64,000 bases of DNA, taken from positions 1 through 64,000 of the forward strand of contig NZ_JAFCJT010000002.1 of the NCBI RefSeq assembly GCF_018130785.1, written 5' to 3'. A program made the position numbers and the translations under genes. The notes beneath the pieces were generated by a model. The model was not told the origin of the DNA. It saw only the letters and a program-made list of their open reading frames with translations, and ran no database searches. Origin of the DNA: Bradyrhizobium liaoningense (lineage in GTDB: Bacteria; Pseudomonadota; Alphaproteobacteria; Rhizobiales; Xanthobacteraceae). Shown piece after piece: positions 56,032-64,000 of the stretch (position 1 is its first letter; each line of letters opens with the position of its first letter).

Positions 56032-56064
56032 GTCCTCACCCAAACCGCTTTTTGATTATTTTGC

Positions 56065-56505
56065 TTAGACCGGCGGAATACCATCCGGAGGATTGTCGTC
56101 AAAGCCATGCATGCGCAGAGCCCATTGCAAGCCGACCACAGCTCCCTTCACCGGCTGGAGCAGCGCGAGCGAGGCGACGAAGGTGAAGGGCAGATAGGCG
56201 GCGAAGCTGAGCCAGGCCGGCGTGGTGTAATTGGTCTCGATCCAGAGAATCGTGGGCACCACGATGTGGCCGACGATGACGATCACGAGATAGGCCGGCA
56301 GATCGTCGGCGCGATGTGGTGTGAAGTCGAGGCCGCAGACCGAGCAATTGTCCGCGGTCTTCAGGAAGGCGCGGAACAGCTTTCCCTCACCGCAGCGCGG
56401 GCAGCGGCTGCGAAAGCCGCGCTTCATTGCCGTCCAGACGTCGCGCTTCTCGACCAGACCGGTCTCGCGCGTCCAGATCTTCGGGGCTGTGCTCGTCGTC
56501 ACCAT
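56065..56505 (-). CDS. DUF983 family protein
   Basis: A 146-residue membrane protein with a zinc ribbon (CPRCGEGKLF then CSVCGLDF) and then two or three spans (YLVIVIVGHIVVPTILWIE; AYLPFTFVASLALLQPVKGA). Family function is unknown. Its 5' end overlaps the 3' end of rnr by 7 bases, so the two are coupled. Confidence 0.92.
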   Translation of the reverse strand: MVTTSTAPKIWTRETGLVEKRDVWTAMKRGFRSRCPRCGEGKLFRAFLKTADNCSVCGLDFTPHRADDLPAYLVIVIVGHIVVPTILWIETNYTTPAWLSFAAYLPFTFVASLALLQPVKGAVVGLQWALRMHGFDDNPPDGIPPV

Positions 56506-58856
56506 GCCTTGCCCTTCTGACCCCCGCCTTTTCCCTTGTTCTTGCCTTTCCCCTTCTTCGCCTTGCCGGACTTTTGCTTCGGCGGCTTGCGTTTTCTCTC
56601 CGGACTGCGTCCGGGATGCGCCTTGAACGAGGGGCGGCGTTGCGGACCGGATGACCTGCGGTCGCGCGGCGCGGTCTCACTGGAAGACGACAGCAGCTCG
56701 AAGCGCAACGCGCCTGCGATAGGTGCCGCTTCGATCAGGCGGACGTCGACCACGTCGCCAAGCTGATACATGGTGCGGCTGCGCGTGCCGACGAGGGCAT
56801 GGCGGCTCTCGTCATAGTTGAAATATTCCGTGCCGAGGGATCGGATCGGGATCAATCCGTCAGCGCCGGTCTCGCTCAGCTTGACGAACAGGCCGGCGCG
56901 CGTGACGCCGGAGACGCGGCCCTGGAAACTCGCGCCGATGCGGTCGGCGAGGTGATGGGCGATCAGGCGGTCGACGGTCTCGCGCTCCGCTTTCATCGCG
57001 CGCCGCTCGGTCACCGAGATGTGGGCTGCGACCTCGCCAAGGCTTTCCGGCGTCTCGCTGTCGGGCAGGGCGCCTTCGCCGAGCCCGAGCGCACGGACCA
57101 GGGCGCGATGCACGACCAGGTCGGCATATCGGCGGATCGGCGAGGTGAAGTGTGCATAGCGGCGCAAATTCAGGCCGAAATGACCGTAATTCTCCGAGGA
57201 ATATTCGGCCTGGGCCTGGGCACGCAGCACGACCTCGCTCACCAGCGGGAAGTGGTCGTGGCCTTCGAGCTGTGCCAATACGCGGTTGAACAAAGCGGGG
57301 CGCAGCGCGCCGCCTTTCGCGAACGGAACGTCCAGCGTCTCCAGGAACTCCGCCAGCGCATGGACCTTCTCCAGCGTCGGCTCGTCATGCACGCGGTAGA
57401 TCAGCGGCAGCGACTTCTTCTCGAGCATCTCCGCCGCCGCGACATTGGCCAGGATCATGAACTCTTCGATCAGCTTGTGCGCGTCGAGCCTGTCAGGGAC
57501 GATGACGCGATCGACCGTGCCGTCGCTCTTCAGCAGGATCTTGCGCTCGGGCAGATCGAGATTGAGCGGATCGCGCTCGTCGCGGGCGCGCTTGACGCAG
57601 GCATAGGCGGCGTAGAGCGGCCTCAGGATCGGATCGAGCAGCGGACCTGTGGTGTCGTCCGGCCGGCCGTCGATCGCGGCCTGCGCCTGCGCGTAGCTCA
57701 GCTTGGCCGCCGAACGCATCAGGATGCGATGAAAACTGTGCGAGCGCTTGCGCCCATCCGGGGCGATGATCATGCGCACCGCGAGTGCGCCGCGCGGCTC
57801 GCCCGGCACCAGCGAGCAGAGATTGTTGGAGATGCGCTCCGGCAGCATCGGCACGACGCGGTCGGGGAAATAGACCGAGTTGCCGCGGTCGAGCGCGTCG
57901 CGGTCGAGCGCGGTGCCCGGCCGGACGTAGAAGCTGACATCGGCGATGGCGACGTCGACGATGAAGCCGCCTCTGTTGTTCGGATCGGGATCGGGCTGCG
58001 CATGCACCGCGTCGTCGTGATCCTTCGCATCAGGGGGATCGATGGTGACGAGCGGGACGTCGCGCCAGTCCTCGCGCCCCTTCAAAGTCGCAGGCTCTGC
58101 GGCTTCGGCTTCACGCTCGGCCGCGGGGCGGAATTGCAGGGGGATGTCGTGGGCATAGATCGCGATCAGGCTGATCGCCTTCTCCGACTTGACCGAGCCG
58201 AGCTTCTCCTTGACCCGGCCTGAGGCCAGCCCAAAGGCGCGCGAGCGGATGATGTCGACGCTGACGAGGTCGCCGTCCCGGGCGCCGTGCGTGTCGGCCG
58301 CGGCGATGTTCAGCTCGCGGTCGGCCGACTTCTTGTCGACCGGAACCAGCCGTCCGCCGCCTTCGGGCAGCTCGCGGAACACGCCGAGGATGCGGCTCCT
58401 GGTCTTGTCGAAGACCTTGAGGATGTGGCCGCGATAGGCCGGGCCCTCGCTCTCATCGGACCGCTCGACGCGCAGCAGCACGCGGTCGCCGGCGCCGGCC
58501 GCGGTGCCGGGCTTTGGCCGGCGCGGCATGACGATGAGGATCTTTGGCGGTTCGCCGCTTTCGACCTCATCCCATTCGGTGGGGGAAGCGATCAGCTCGC
58601 CGTCAGCGTCGCGGCCGGTGATGTCAGCGACCAGCGTCGGCGGCAGGCTGTCCGGCTCGGAGACCTTGTGGCGCTTTTTCTTGATAGTGCCGTCGTCGGC
58701 GAGCTCGCGCAGCACGCGCTTGAGCTCGATGCGATCGGCGTTCTTCAGGCCGAACTCGCGCGCAATTTCGCGGGTCCCGACCTTTCCGGGATTTGCCTTG
58801 ATGAAGGCGACGATGGCGCTCCGGTCGGGAAAGCCATGGTCATGCTTGCGTTTCAC
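56499..58856 (-). CDS. rnr: Ribonuclease R
   Basis: A 785-residue 3'-to-5' exoribonuclease that can pass through RNA structure. The chain has an N-terminal winged-helix (about 10-70), cold-shock domains, the RNB domain with catalytic aspartates in IDPPDAKDHDDAVHA, and an S1 domain (about 640-720; GRVSGVTRAGLFVKL), then a basic Lys/Gly-rich tail of about 45 residues. It follows topA by 7 bases on the minus strand. Confidence 0.96.
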   Translation of the reverse strand: MKRKHDHGFPDRSAIVAFIKANPGKVGTREIAREFGLKNADRIELKRVLRELADDGTIKKKRHKVSEPDSLPPTLVADITGRDADGELIASPTEWDEVESGEPPKILIVMPRRPKPGTAAGAGDRVLLRVERSDESEGPAYRGHILKVFDKTRSRILGVFRELPEGGGRLVPVDKKSADRELNIAAADTHGARDGDLVSVDIIRSRAFGLASGRVKEKLGSVKSEKAISLIAIYAHDIPLQFRPAAEREAEAAEPATLKGREDWRDVPLVTIDPPDAKDHDDAVHAQPDPDPNNRGGFIVDVAIADVSFYVRPGTALDRDALDRGNSVYFPDRVVPMLPERISNNLCSLVPGEPRGALAVRMIIAPDGRKRSHSFHRILMRSAAKLSYAQAQAAIDGRPDDTTGPLLDPILRPLYAAYACVKRARDERDPLNLDLPERKILLKSDGTVDRVIVPDRLDAHKLIEEFMILANVAAAEMLEKKSLPLIYRVHDEPTLEKVHALAEFLETLDVPFAKGGALRPALFNRVLAQLEGHDHFPLVSEVVLRAQAQAEYSSENYGHFGLNLRRYAHFTSPIRRYADLVVHRALVRALGLGEGALPDSETPESLGEVAAHISVTERRAMKAERETVDRLIAHHLADRIGASFQGRVSGVTRAGLFVKLSETGADGLIPIRSLGTEYFNYDESRHALVGTRSRTMYQLGDVVDVRLIEAAPIAGALRFELLSSSSETAPRDRRSSGPQRRPSFKAHPGRSPERKRKPPKQKSGKAKKGKGKNKGKGGGQKGKAW

Positions 58857-58863
58857 TTAACCT

Positions 58864-61605
58864 CTAATTCTTGCCGGCACTCTTCTTGGCCGGAGCCTTG
58901 GTAGCGGCTGCCTTGGTCGGCGACGTCTTGGCGGTCGACGATACGGCTGCGCGCGCCTTGCTGGTGGATTCGGATTTGGTTTTGGCCGCTTTCTTCGCGG
59001 CCGGCTTCTTCTTTGGTGCGGCGTCGTCGCCGTCCGCGGCCTTCTCCGAGGCCTTCTTGGCCTTGGCCGGCTTTGCCGCCTTCTTCGGCTTCTTGCCGCC
59101 GCCCTTGGCTGCGCGCTCGTCGATCAGCGCGATCGCCTGCGGCAGCGTGACGGTGTCCTTTTCGAACTCGGCAGGGATCGTCGCGTTGACGCCGCCTGCC
59201 GTGACATAGGCGCCATAGCGGCCGCTCTTCACCGTGACGGTGCCGAGTGTCGGATGGTCGCCGATCGCCTTGCCGGGGTCGGCGCCGAAGCGGCGGCTCG
59301 GGCCCTTCGCGACCTTTTCCGCGATCAGCGTCACGGCGCGGTTGAGGCCGATGTCGAAGACCTCGTCGCCGCTTTCCAGGCTGGCGTAGGTCTTCTCATG
59401 CTTCACGAACGGCCCGAAGCGGCCGAGTCCCGCCGTGATCGGCTGGCCGGTCTCCGGATGCTTGCCGATCTCGCGCGGCAGCGACAGCAGCTTCAGCGCA
59501 AGCTCGAGCTCGACATCGCTCGGAGAGGTGCCCTTCGGGATGCCTGCGCGTTTCGGCTTCTCGCCTTCCTCATAATCCTTCTGCTCGCCGAGCTGGATGT
59601 AGGGCCCGAAGCGGCCGGCCTTGACCCAGACATCGCGACCCGTATCAGGGTCCTGGCCGAGCGAACGGTCGGCGGTGGTCTCGCTGTCGGCGGCGAGCTG
59701 GCGGGTGTAACGGCATTCCGGATAGTTCGAGCAGCCGACGAAGGCGCCGAACTTGCCGGCCTTGAGATTCAGCCGGCCGTTGCCGCAGCTCGGGCACTGC
59801 CTGATATCGCCGCCATCGGCGCGGGGCGGATAGATGTGCTGGCCCAGCATGTCGTCGAGCACGTCGAGCACCTGGGCTACGCGCAGGTCCTTGATCTCGT
59901 CGACGGCGCCGATGAAGCCGGTCCAGAAATCCTTCAGCACCTGCTGCCAGGAGATCTCGTTGTTGGAGATGCGGTCGAGCTGCTCTTCGAGACCCGCGGT
60001 GAAGTCGTATTCGACATAGCGGGCAAAGAAGCTTTCGAGGAACGCGACCACGACGCGGCCCTTGTCCTCGCCGTGCAGGCGCTTCTTCTCGAGCTTGACG
60101 TAGCCGCGGTCCTTCAGGACCTGGAGGATCGAGGCATAGGTCGAGGGCCGGCCGATGCCGAGCTCTTCCATCCGCTTGACCAGCGAGGCCTCCGAGAAGC
60201 GCGGCGGCGGCTCGGTGAAGTGCTGGGTGACGGCGAGCGACTGCCGCTTGAGCGCGTCGTTCGGGCTCATCGCCGGCAGGCGGCGGGAGTCCTCGTCCTC
60301 CTCGTCGTCGCGGCCTTCCTGATAGAGCGCGAGGAAGCCGTCGAACTTGACGACCTGACCCGTCGCCCGCAGCTCCAGCGTGCGGCCGCCGGCCTTCGCG
60401 GTGACGTCGACGGTGGTGCGCTCGAGCTCGGCCGATTCCATCTGGCTCGCGATGGTGCGCTTCCAGATCAGCTCATAGAGGCGCGCCTGGTCGGCATCGA
60501 GCTTGCGGCTCATGCTGTCCGGGCGGCGCGACATGTCGGTCGGGCGGATCGCTTCGTGCGCCTCCTGGGCGTTCTTGGCCTTGGCCTGATACTGGCGCGG
60601 GGCCTCCGGCACATAGGCGTTGCCGTAATCCTCGCCAATCACCTTGCGCGCCTGGGTGATCGCGGACGGATCGATCTGCACGCCGTCGGTACGCATATAA
60701 GTAATGAGTCCGGTGGTCTCGCCGCCGATGTCGATGCCTTCATAAAGGCGCTGGGCGATGCGCATCGTGTGCGCCGGCGCAAAGCCGTATTTGCGGCTGG
60801 CTTCCTGCTGGAGCGTCGAGGTGGTGAAAGGCGCCTGCGGATTGCGCCGGGCCGGTTTTGCGTCGACCGCGGTCACGGTGTAGGCGGCTACTTCCAGCGC
60901 CTTCTTGAAATCCTCGGCTTCGGCGCCGCTACCGACGTCGAGCCGCTGGATCTTCTTGCCGTCGGCGCCGACGAGACGCGCCTCGAAGGCATCGCCGCGC
61001 GGCGTCAAGAGGGTCGCAATCAGCGACCAATATTCGCGCGGCACGAACTTTTCGATTTCGAGCTCGCGGTCGCAGACCAGCCGCAGCGCCACCGACTGCA
61101 CGCGGCCGGCCGAGCGGGCGCCCGGCAGCTTGCGCCAGAGCACGGGGGAGAGGGTGAAGCCGACCAGATAGTCCAGCGCCCGGCGCGCCATGTAGGCGTC
61201 GACCAGCGCGCCGTCGATCTGGCGCGGATTCTTCATCGCGTCCGTGACAGCCTGCTTGGTGATGGCGTTGAACACCACGCGCTCGATCTTCTGATCCTTC
61301 AGCGCGCGCTTTTCCTTCAGCACCTCCAGCACGTGCCAGGAGATGGCCTCGCCCTCGCGATCAGGGTCGGTCGCCAGAATCAAGCGGTCGGCGCCCTTCA
61401 GGGACTTGGCGATATCGTTGAGCCGGCCGGCCGCCTTGGGGTCGACCTCCCAGATCATCTTGAAATTGGCATCCGGATCGACGGAACCGTTCTTCGCCGG
61501 GAGGTCGCGGACATGGCCGAACGAGGCCAGAACCTCGTAGGACGAGCCCAGATATTTGTTGATCGTCTTGGCTTTCGCCGGCGACTCCACAATGACGATA
61601 TTCAT
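58864..61605 (-). CDS. topA: DNA topoisomerase I
   Basis: A 913-residue type IA topoisomerase that relaxes negative supercoils. The Toprim domain starts at NIVIVESPAKAKTINKYLG (residues 2-20) with DPDREGEAISWH; the active-site tyrosine is in ITYMRTDG. A single clear Cys4 zinc motif (CPSCGNGRL then CSNYPEC) and repeated RYGAYV-type modules (GRYGAYVTAGG) make the C-terminus, followed by a Lys/Ala-rich tail of about 110 residues. The ATG at 61605 matches the family start. Confidence 0.97.
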   Translation of the reverse strand: MNIVIVESPAKAKTINKYLGSSYEVLASFGHVRDLPAKNGSVDPDANFKMIWEVDPKAAGRLNDIAKSLKGADRLILATDPDREGEAISWHVLEVLKEKRALKDQKIERVVFNAITKQAVTDAMKNPRQIDGALVDAYMARRALDYLVGFTLSPVLWRKLPGARSAGRVQSVALRLVCDRELEIEKFVPREYWSLIATLLTPRGDAFEARLVGADGKKIQRLDVGSGAEAEDFKKALEVAAYTVTAVDAKPARRNPQAPFTTSTLQQEASRKYGFAPAHTMRIAQRLYEGIDIGGETTGLITYMRTDGVQIDPSAITQARKVIGEDYGNAYVPEAPRQYQAKAKNAQEAHEAIRPTDMSRRPDSMSRKLDADQARLYELIWKRTIASQMESAELERTTVDVTAKAGGRTLELRATGQVVKFDGFLALYQEGRDDEEDEDSRRLPAMSPNDALKRQSLAVTQHFTEPPPRFSEASLVKRMEELGIGRPSTYASILQVLKDRGYVKLEKKRLHGEDKGRVVVAFLESFFARYVEYDFTAGLEEQLDRISNNEISWQQVLKDFWTGFIGAVDEIKDLRVAQVLDVLDDMLGQHIYPPRADGGDIRQCPSCGNGRLNLKAGKFGAFVGCSNYPECRYTRQLAADSETTADRSLGQDPDTGRDVWVKAGRFGPYIQLGEQKDYEEGEKPKRAGIPKGTSPSDVELELALKLLSLPREIGKHPETGQPITAGLGRFGPFVKHEKTYASLESGDEVFDIGLNRAVTLIAEKVAKGPSRRFGADPGKAIGDHPTLGTVTVKSGRYGAYVTAGGVNATIPAEFEKDTVTLPQAIALIDERAAKGGGKKPKKAAKPAKAKKASEKAADGDDAAPKKKPAAKKAAKTKSESTSKARAAVSSTAKTSPTKAAATKAPAKKSAGKN

Positions 61606-61831
61606 GTAGTTCCAGTAACTTACGGGGAAATTACGAGCCGCTTTCGATGAGATTCGGATCGGCCGTTTCGACCCGAACATGGGTGGTGAGGCCCTCGCTG
61701 TCAAATCGAGGGGTGTTGAAAGCACCTTGAATGGGAAAAGTTTCATATCGAGAAAGTTGCAAAATACCACCTTGGAGTTGCGGTCAATGTCGGCGTAGAG
61801 TCCTCCGGGGCATGGATTCGGGTGGGGTCTG

Positions 61832-62071
61832 GTGACTAAGCCAGGAAAGAAACGGGCGCGCGCCGCATCAGGCGCGCCGGCGGGCGCGCGCCACGAGGAA
61901 CCGGGAGAGGGCGGCGTCGATGAGGCGGTCGCCTTCATTGCCGAACAGGTCGGGGCATTGCGCAAGCTCGCCGAGCGCCACAAGCTCGACGTGCTGCATT
62001 ATCTCCTGGGGATGACCAAGCTGGAAGCCGACGAGCATCTGCGGCTGCGGAGCAAGCGCAAGCTGTCGTGA
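61832..62071 (+). CDS. Small conserved hypothetical protein, GTG start
   Basis: A 79-residue cytosolic protein: a basic N-terminus (TKPGKKRARAASGAPAG) and a helical C-terminal half (VDEAVAFIAEQVGALRKLAE, LDVLHYLLGMTKLEADEHL). I have the impression of a small conserved rhizobial family without a function. It is divergent from topA. The GTG at 61832 follows GGGTGGGG. Confidence 0.6.
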   Translation: MTKPGKKRARAASGAPAGARHEEPGEGGVDEAVAFIAEQVGALRKLAERHKLDVLHYLLGMTKLEADEHLRLRSKRKLS

Positions 62072-62096
62072 GGGGGGGGCTTACTATCCAATCCGT

Positions 62097-62206
62097 TATC
62101 CTGAGGTGCTCGCGTAGCGAGCCTCGAAGGATGAGCGGCCGAGATGCCGCAGCCGGGCCGTCGCCCTTCGAGGGCCGCTGAAGAAGCGGCCACCTCAGGG
62201 TGACGG
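62097..62206. repeat. Palindromic repeat, CCTGAGGTGC family
   Basis: tatcctgaggtgctcgcgta at the left is answered by ccacctcagggtga at the right, with inner arms cttcgag / ctcgaag. It lies together with the family 1 copy in the 266-base gap 62072-62337, which has no gene. Confidence 0.8.
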
Positions 62207-62235
62207 CGGTATATGGAGGCACGCCGCATCAACGT

Positions 62236-62315
62236 CGTCATTGCGAGCGCAGCGAAGCAATCCAGAATCCCTCCGCGGTGAAATCCTGGATTGCTTCGCT
62301 GCGCTCGCAATGACG
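62236..62315. repeat. Intergenic palindromic repeat, family 1 (copy 3)
   Basis: cgtcattgcgagcgcagcga pairs with cgctgcgctcgcaatgacg, with inner arms agcaatccag / ctggattgct. This copy is nearly perfect. Confidence 0.9.
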
Positions 62316-62337
62316 GTGTGGCGGCAGTTGTGCGTCG

Positions 62338-62805
62338 TCACGCCGACCGCCTGCGCGGCGGCGGCCGTAGCTTCACCATCGTGTCCGCGGGCGTGAGCAA
62401 TCGCCCATCCTCCGCGCGCATTTCGAGCTTCCGGATCGGGCGGCCTTTCTCGCGATCGACGAGAACGGTCGCGATCTGCTCGGGGTGATCGTCGAATTCC
62501 TCGCTCCATTGCCGGAGCGCGACCAGGATCGGAAAGGTGCCGCGGCCCTTCGGCGTCAGCACATACTCTTGATAGGCGCTGCCGTCGGAGGCGGGGGCGG
62601 TGGCGAGAATGCCGTGGTCCACGAGTGAGCGCAGCCGGGCCGACAAGATGTTCTTGGCCATGCCGAGCTTGCTCTGAAACTCGCCGAAGCGGCGCAGCCC
62701 GAACAGCGCCTCGCGGATGATCAGCAGGGACCACCAGTCGCCGATCGCTTCCAGTGACCGCGCGATCGGGCAGGAATCGCCCTCGAAGCTCGTTCGTTTC
62801 ACCAT
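62338..62805 (-). CDS. HxlR family transcriptional regulator
   Basis: A 155-residue winged-helix regulator of the HxlR group. The signature is SCPIARSLEAIGDWWSLLII (including the conserved Cys), FGEFQSKLGMAKNILSARLR (recognition helix) and YVLTPKGRGTFPIL. HxlR proteins often sense reactive aldehydes or redox state through that Cys. It is divergent from an SDR gene with an inverted-repeat operator between, so it probably controls that gene and itself. Confidence 0.93.
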   Translation of the reverse strand: MVKRTSFEGDSCPIARSLEAIGDWWSLLIIREALFGLRRFGEFQSKLGMAKNILSARLRSLVDHGILATAPASDGSAYQEYVLTPKGRGTFPILVALRQWSEEFDDHPEQIATVLVDREKGRPIRKLEMRAEDGRLLTPADTMVKLRPPPRRRSA

Positions 62806-62858
62806 CGTCCTGGTCCTGTCGCGTTCGCCCGATTTCGGCGCCGATCACGCGCTTGTGT

Positions 62859-62913
62859 GGTTGCATCATAAAACCATATGCCCTAGATGGCAACATAGTT
62901 TTATTATGCAACC
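62859..62913. promoter_or_regulatory. Inverted-repeat operator between hxlR and the SDR gene
   Basis: GGTTGCATCATAAAAC (62859-62874) is the inverse of GTTTTATTATGCAACC (62898-62913) except for one position. The two 16-base arms are 23 bases apart in the divergent promoter; the spacing suggests two HxlR dimers. Confidence 0.75.
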
Positions 62914-62926
62914 ACTGGAGGCGAGC

Positions 62927-63700
62927 GTGAGACTGAAGAACAAGACGGCATTGATTACGGGCGGCAATAGCGGCATTGGCCTGGCGACGGCAAAGCTGTT
63001 CGTGGCCGAGGGCGCCAAGGTGATCATCACCGGGCGCAACAAGGAGACGCTGGAGGCCGCGGCGAAGGAGCTTGGCCCGAACGGGTTCGCGGTCGCAGCC
63101 GACGCCACCGACATTGCCGCCACCGAAGCCGCGATCAAGAAGGGCGCCGAAAAATTCGGCAAGCTAGACATCGTGTTTGCCAATGCCGGCATTCCCGGTG
63201 GCACGCCGCTCGGTTCGGCGACGCTGGAGGTTTTCGAGAAGGTCATCAGCACCAACCTCACCGGCGTGTTCTTCACGGTGCAGTCGGCGCTACCCTATCT
63301 CAACGACAATGCCTCGATCATCCTCAACGGCTCGGTGATCTCTGTCCTCGGCATTCCCGGCTATTCGGCCTACGGCGCCGCCAAGGCCGGTGTGCGCGCG
63401 ATGGCGCGGATCATGGCGTCGGAACTGTCGCCGCGCGGGATTCGCGTCAACGTCGTCGCGCCCGGCGCGATCCGCACGCCGATATGGGGCGCCGCGATCG
63501 CAACGCCGGAAGCGGAGAAGGCGTTCGAGAAGCGCATCGGGTTGTCGACACCGCTCGGGCGCATTGGTGAACCGGATCACATCTCGAAGACGGTGCTGTT
63601 CCTTGCGTCGGATGATGCCGCCCACATTCAGGGCCAGGAGATCTTCGTCGATGGTGGCGCGGTTGCCTCTCCCGCGGGCGCGCCGATCTATCGCGGCTGA
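62927..63700 (+). CDS. SDR family oxidoreductase, GTG start
   Basis: A 257-residue classical short-chain dehydrogenase: TGGNSGIG cofactor loop (11-18), FANAG, catalytic Ser in LNGSVISVLG and Tyr/Lys in YGAAK, PGAIRTPIW. The glycine-rich segment and DATDIAATEAAI indicate NADP or NAD use. GTG at 62927 has GGAGG 6 bases upstream, whereas the ATG at 62906 lies inside the HxlR operator. Substrate unknown. Likely controlled by HxlR. Confidence 0.93.
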   Translation: MRLKNKTALITGGNSGIGLATAKLFVAEGAKVIITGRNKETLEAAAKELGPNGFAVAADATDIAATEAAIKKGAEKFGKLDIVFANAGIPGGTPLGSATLEVFEKVISTNLTGVFFTVQSALPYLNDNASIILNGSVISVLGIPGYSAYGAAKAGVRAMARIMASELSPRGIRVNVVAPGAIRTPIWGAAIATPEAEKAFEKRIGLSTPLGRIGEPDHISKTVLFLASDDAAHIQGQEIFVDGGAVASPAGAPIYRG

Positions 63701-63856
63701 TCAATGTTTGCGAAAATTGAATCGGTCGGTGCGGTTTGCGCCGACCGGTTGCTGCATCTCGCGGGCTGTGTTCCCCTGAACCTTCCGTGAGGCGTTGAAC
63801 CTTCGCTTGCGCTGCCAAGACCCTTCTACGGGCAGAGGGTCATAAGACTCATTTTC

Positions 63857-64000
63857 ATGGAGCCCGTGATGCCAAAGGCAGCTCGCATTTTTTCGTCGAT
63901 TTCAGCACCGCGTATTTACACCGAACGTTCCGCCATTCCCGCCAAGAGTTCCGAGACGTCCGAACTGATCGGCGTGGCACTTTTCTCTGGCATCGGCCTG
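63857..64000 (+). CDS. Partial hypothetical protein at the right edge
   Basis: The frame is open from ATG codons at 63857 and 63869 to the end of the window (48 codons). It reads PKAARIFSSISAPRIYTERS, then SETSELIGVALFSGIGL, where a hydrophobic helix begins. It looks like the N-terminus of a small membrane protein. The stop is outside the window. Confidence 0.5.
   Translation, partial: MEPVMPKAARIFSSISAPRIYTERSAIPAKSSETSELIGVALFSGIGL

Noticed and set aside
59254..61650. 798-codon plus-strand frame opposite topA
   Set aside because: Antisense shadow of topA with an Arg/Ala/Asp-rich pattern, no start signal or motif.

Overview
The window is high-GC DNA from an alphaproteobacterium, most likely Bradyrhizobium or a close relative in the Nitrobacteraceae. 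The evidence is the set of protein families (MipZ, DivK-PleD, EipB, DUF1489, DUF3572, TorF-type porin, IalB and BA14K domains, a short phasin), the dense intergenic palindromic repeats, and perfect FixK/FNR boxes in the accessory segment. I see no rRNA, tRNA or CRISPR array.

Layout. 0.3-9.7 kb: DUF599 membrane protein, glutathione S-transferase, YidB-like protein, small conserved proteins, panC, mipZ, a secreted alpha/beta hydrolase, and a VWA protein next to a membrane J-domain protein. 9.9-17.8 kb: SPOR-tailed D-Ala-D-Ala carboxypeptidase, phasin, TadG-like VWA protein, clpS and clpA, separated by clear terminators. 17.8-25.5 kb: lipoprotein, DHA2-type MFS exporter, aldo/keto reductase, and an AraC regulator divergent from a nitrilase plus aldoxime dehydratase pair (aldoxime to nitrile to acid), then a HAD phosphatase. 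25.5-37.5 kb: lytic transglycosylase, AzlC/AzlD exporter, TrmO, HIT protein, COG3146 acyltransferase, glycerophosphodiesterase, two RidA proteins around EipB, an ACT protein, DinB with a zinc ribbon translationally coupled to DUF3572, and DivK-PleD. 37.8-39.8 kb: TetR regulator divergent from an MFS transporter.

39.8-51 kb is an accessory, partly decayed segment. Fragments of the 3' end of the MFS gene recur at least four more times (about 42.35, 43.56, 44.84 and 49.55 kb), and the first four copies have a minus-strand gene ending at or just beyond them (orphan ABC binding protein, SDR, arylamine N-acetyltransferase, hydrolase-IalB fusion). The segment also holds a SulP::DUF2252 chimera, a tail-fibre/S74-like remnant, a TorF-like porin and unknown membrane proteins. 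Three perfect TTGAT-N4-ATCAA boxes lie 58-65 bases upstream of start codons here, so part of the segment is probably switched on by FixK/FNR under low oxygen.

51-64 kb returns to core genes: rpmG, an LLM flavin oxidoreductase, an odd metallophosphoesterase, a Nudix hydrolase, the topA-rnr-DUF983 operon, and an HxlR regulator divergent from an SDR with a clear operator between them.

Regulatory sequence readable by eye: a 13-base palindrome shared by the phasin and hydrolase promoters (probable PhaR box), a 16-base TetR operator, an HxlR inverted repeat, the FixK boxes and four rho-independent terminators. Starts were moved from the longest ORF wherever a Shine-Dalgarno sequence, an overlap or a promoter position favoured another codon; all family calls are from reading motifs, not from a search.
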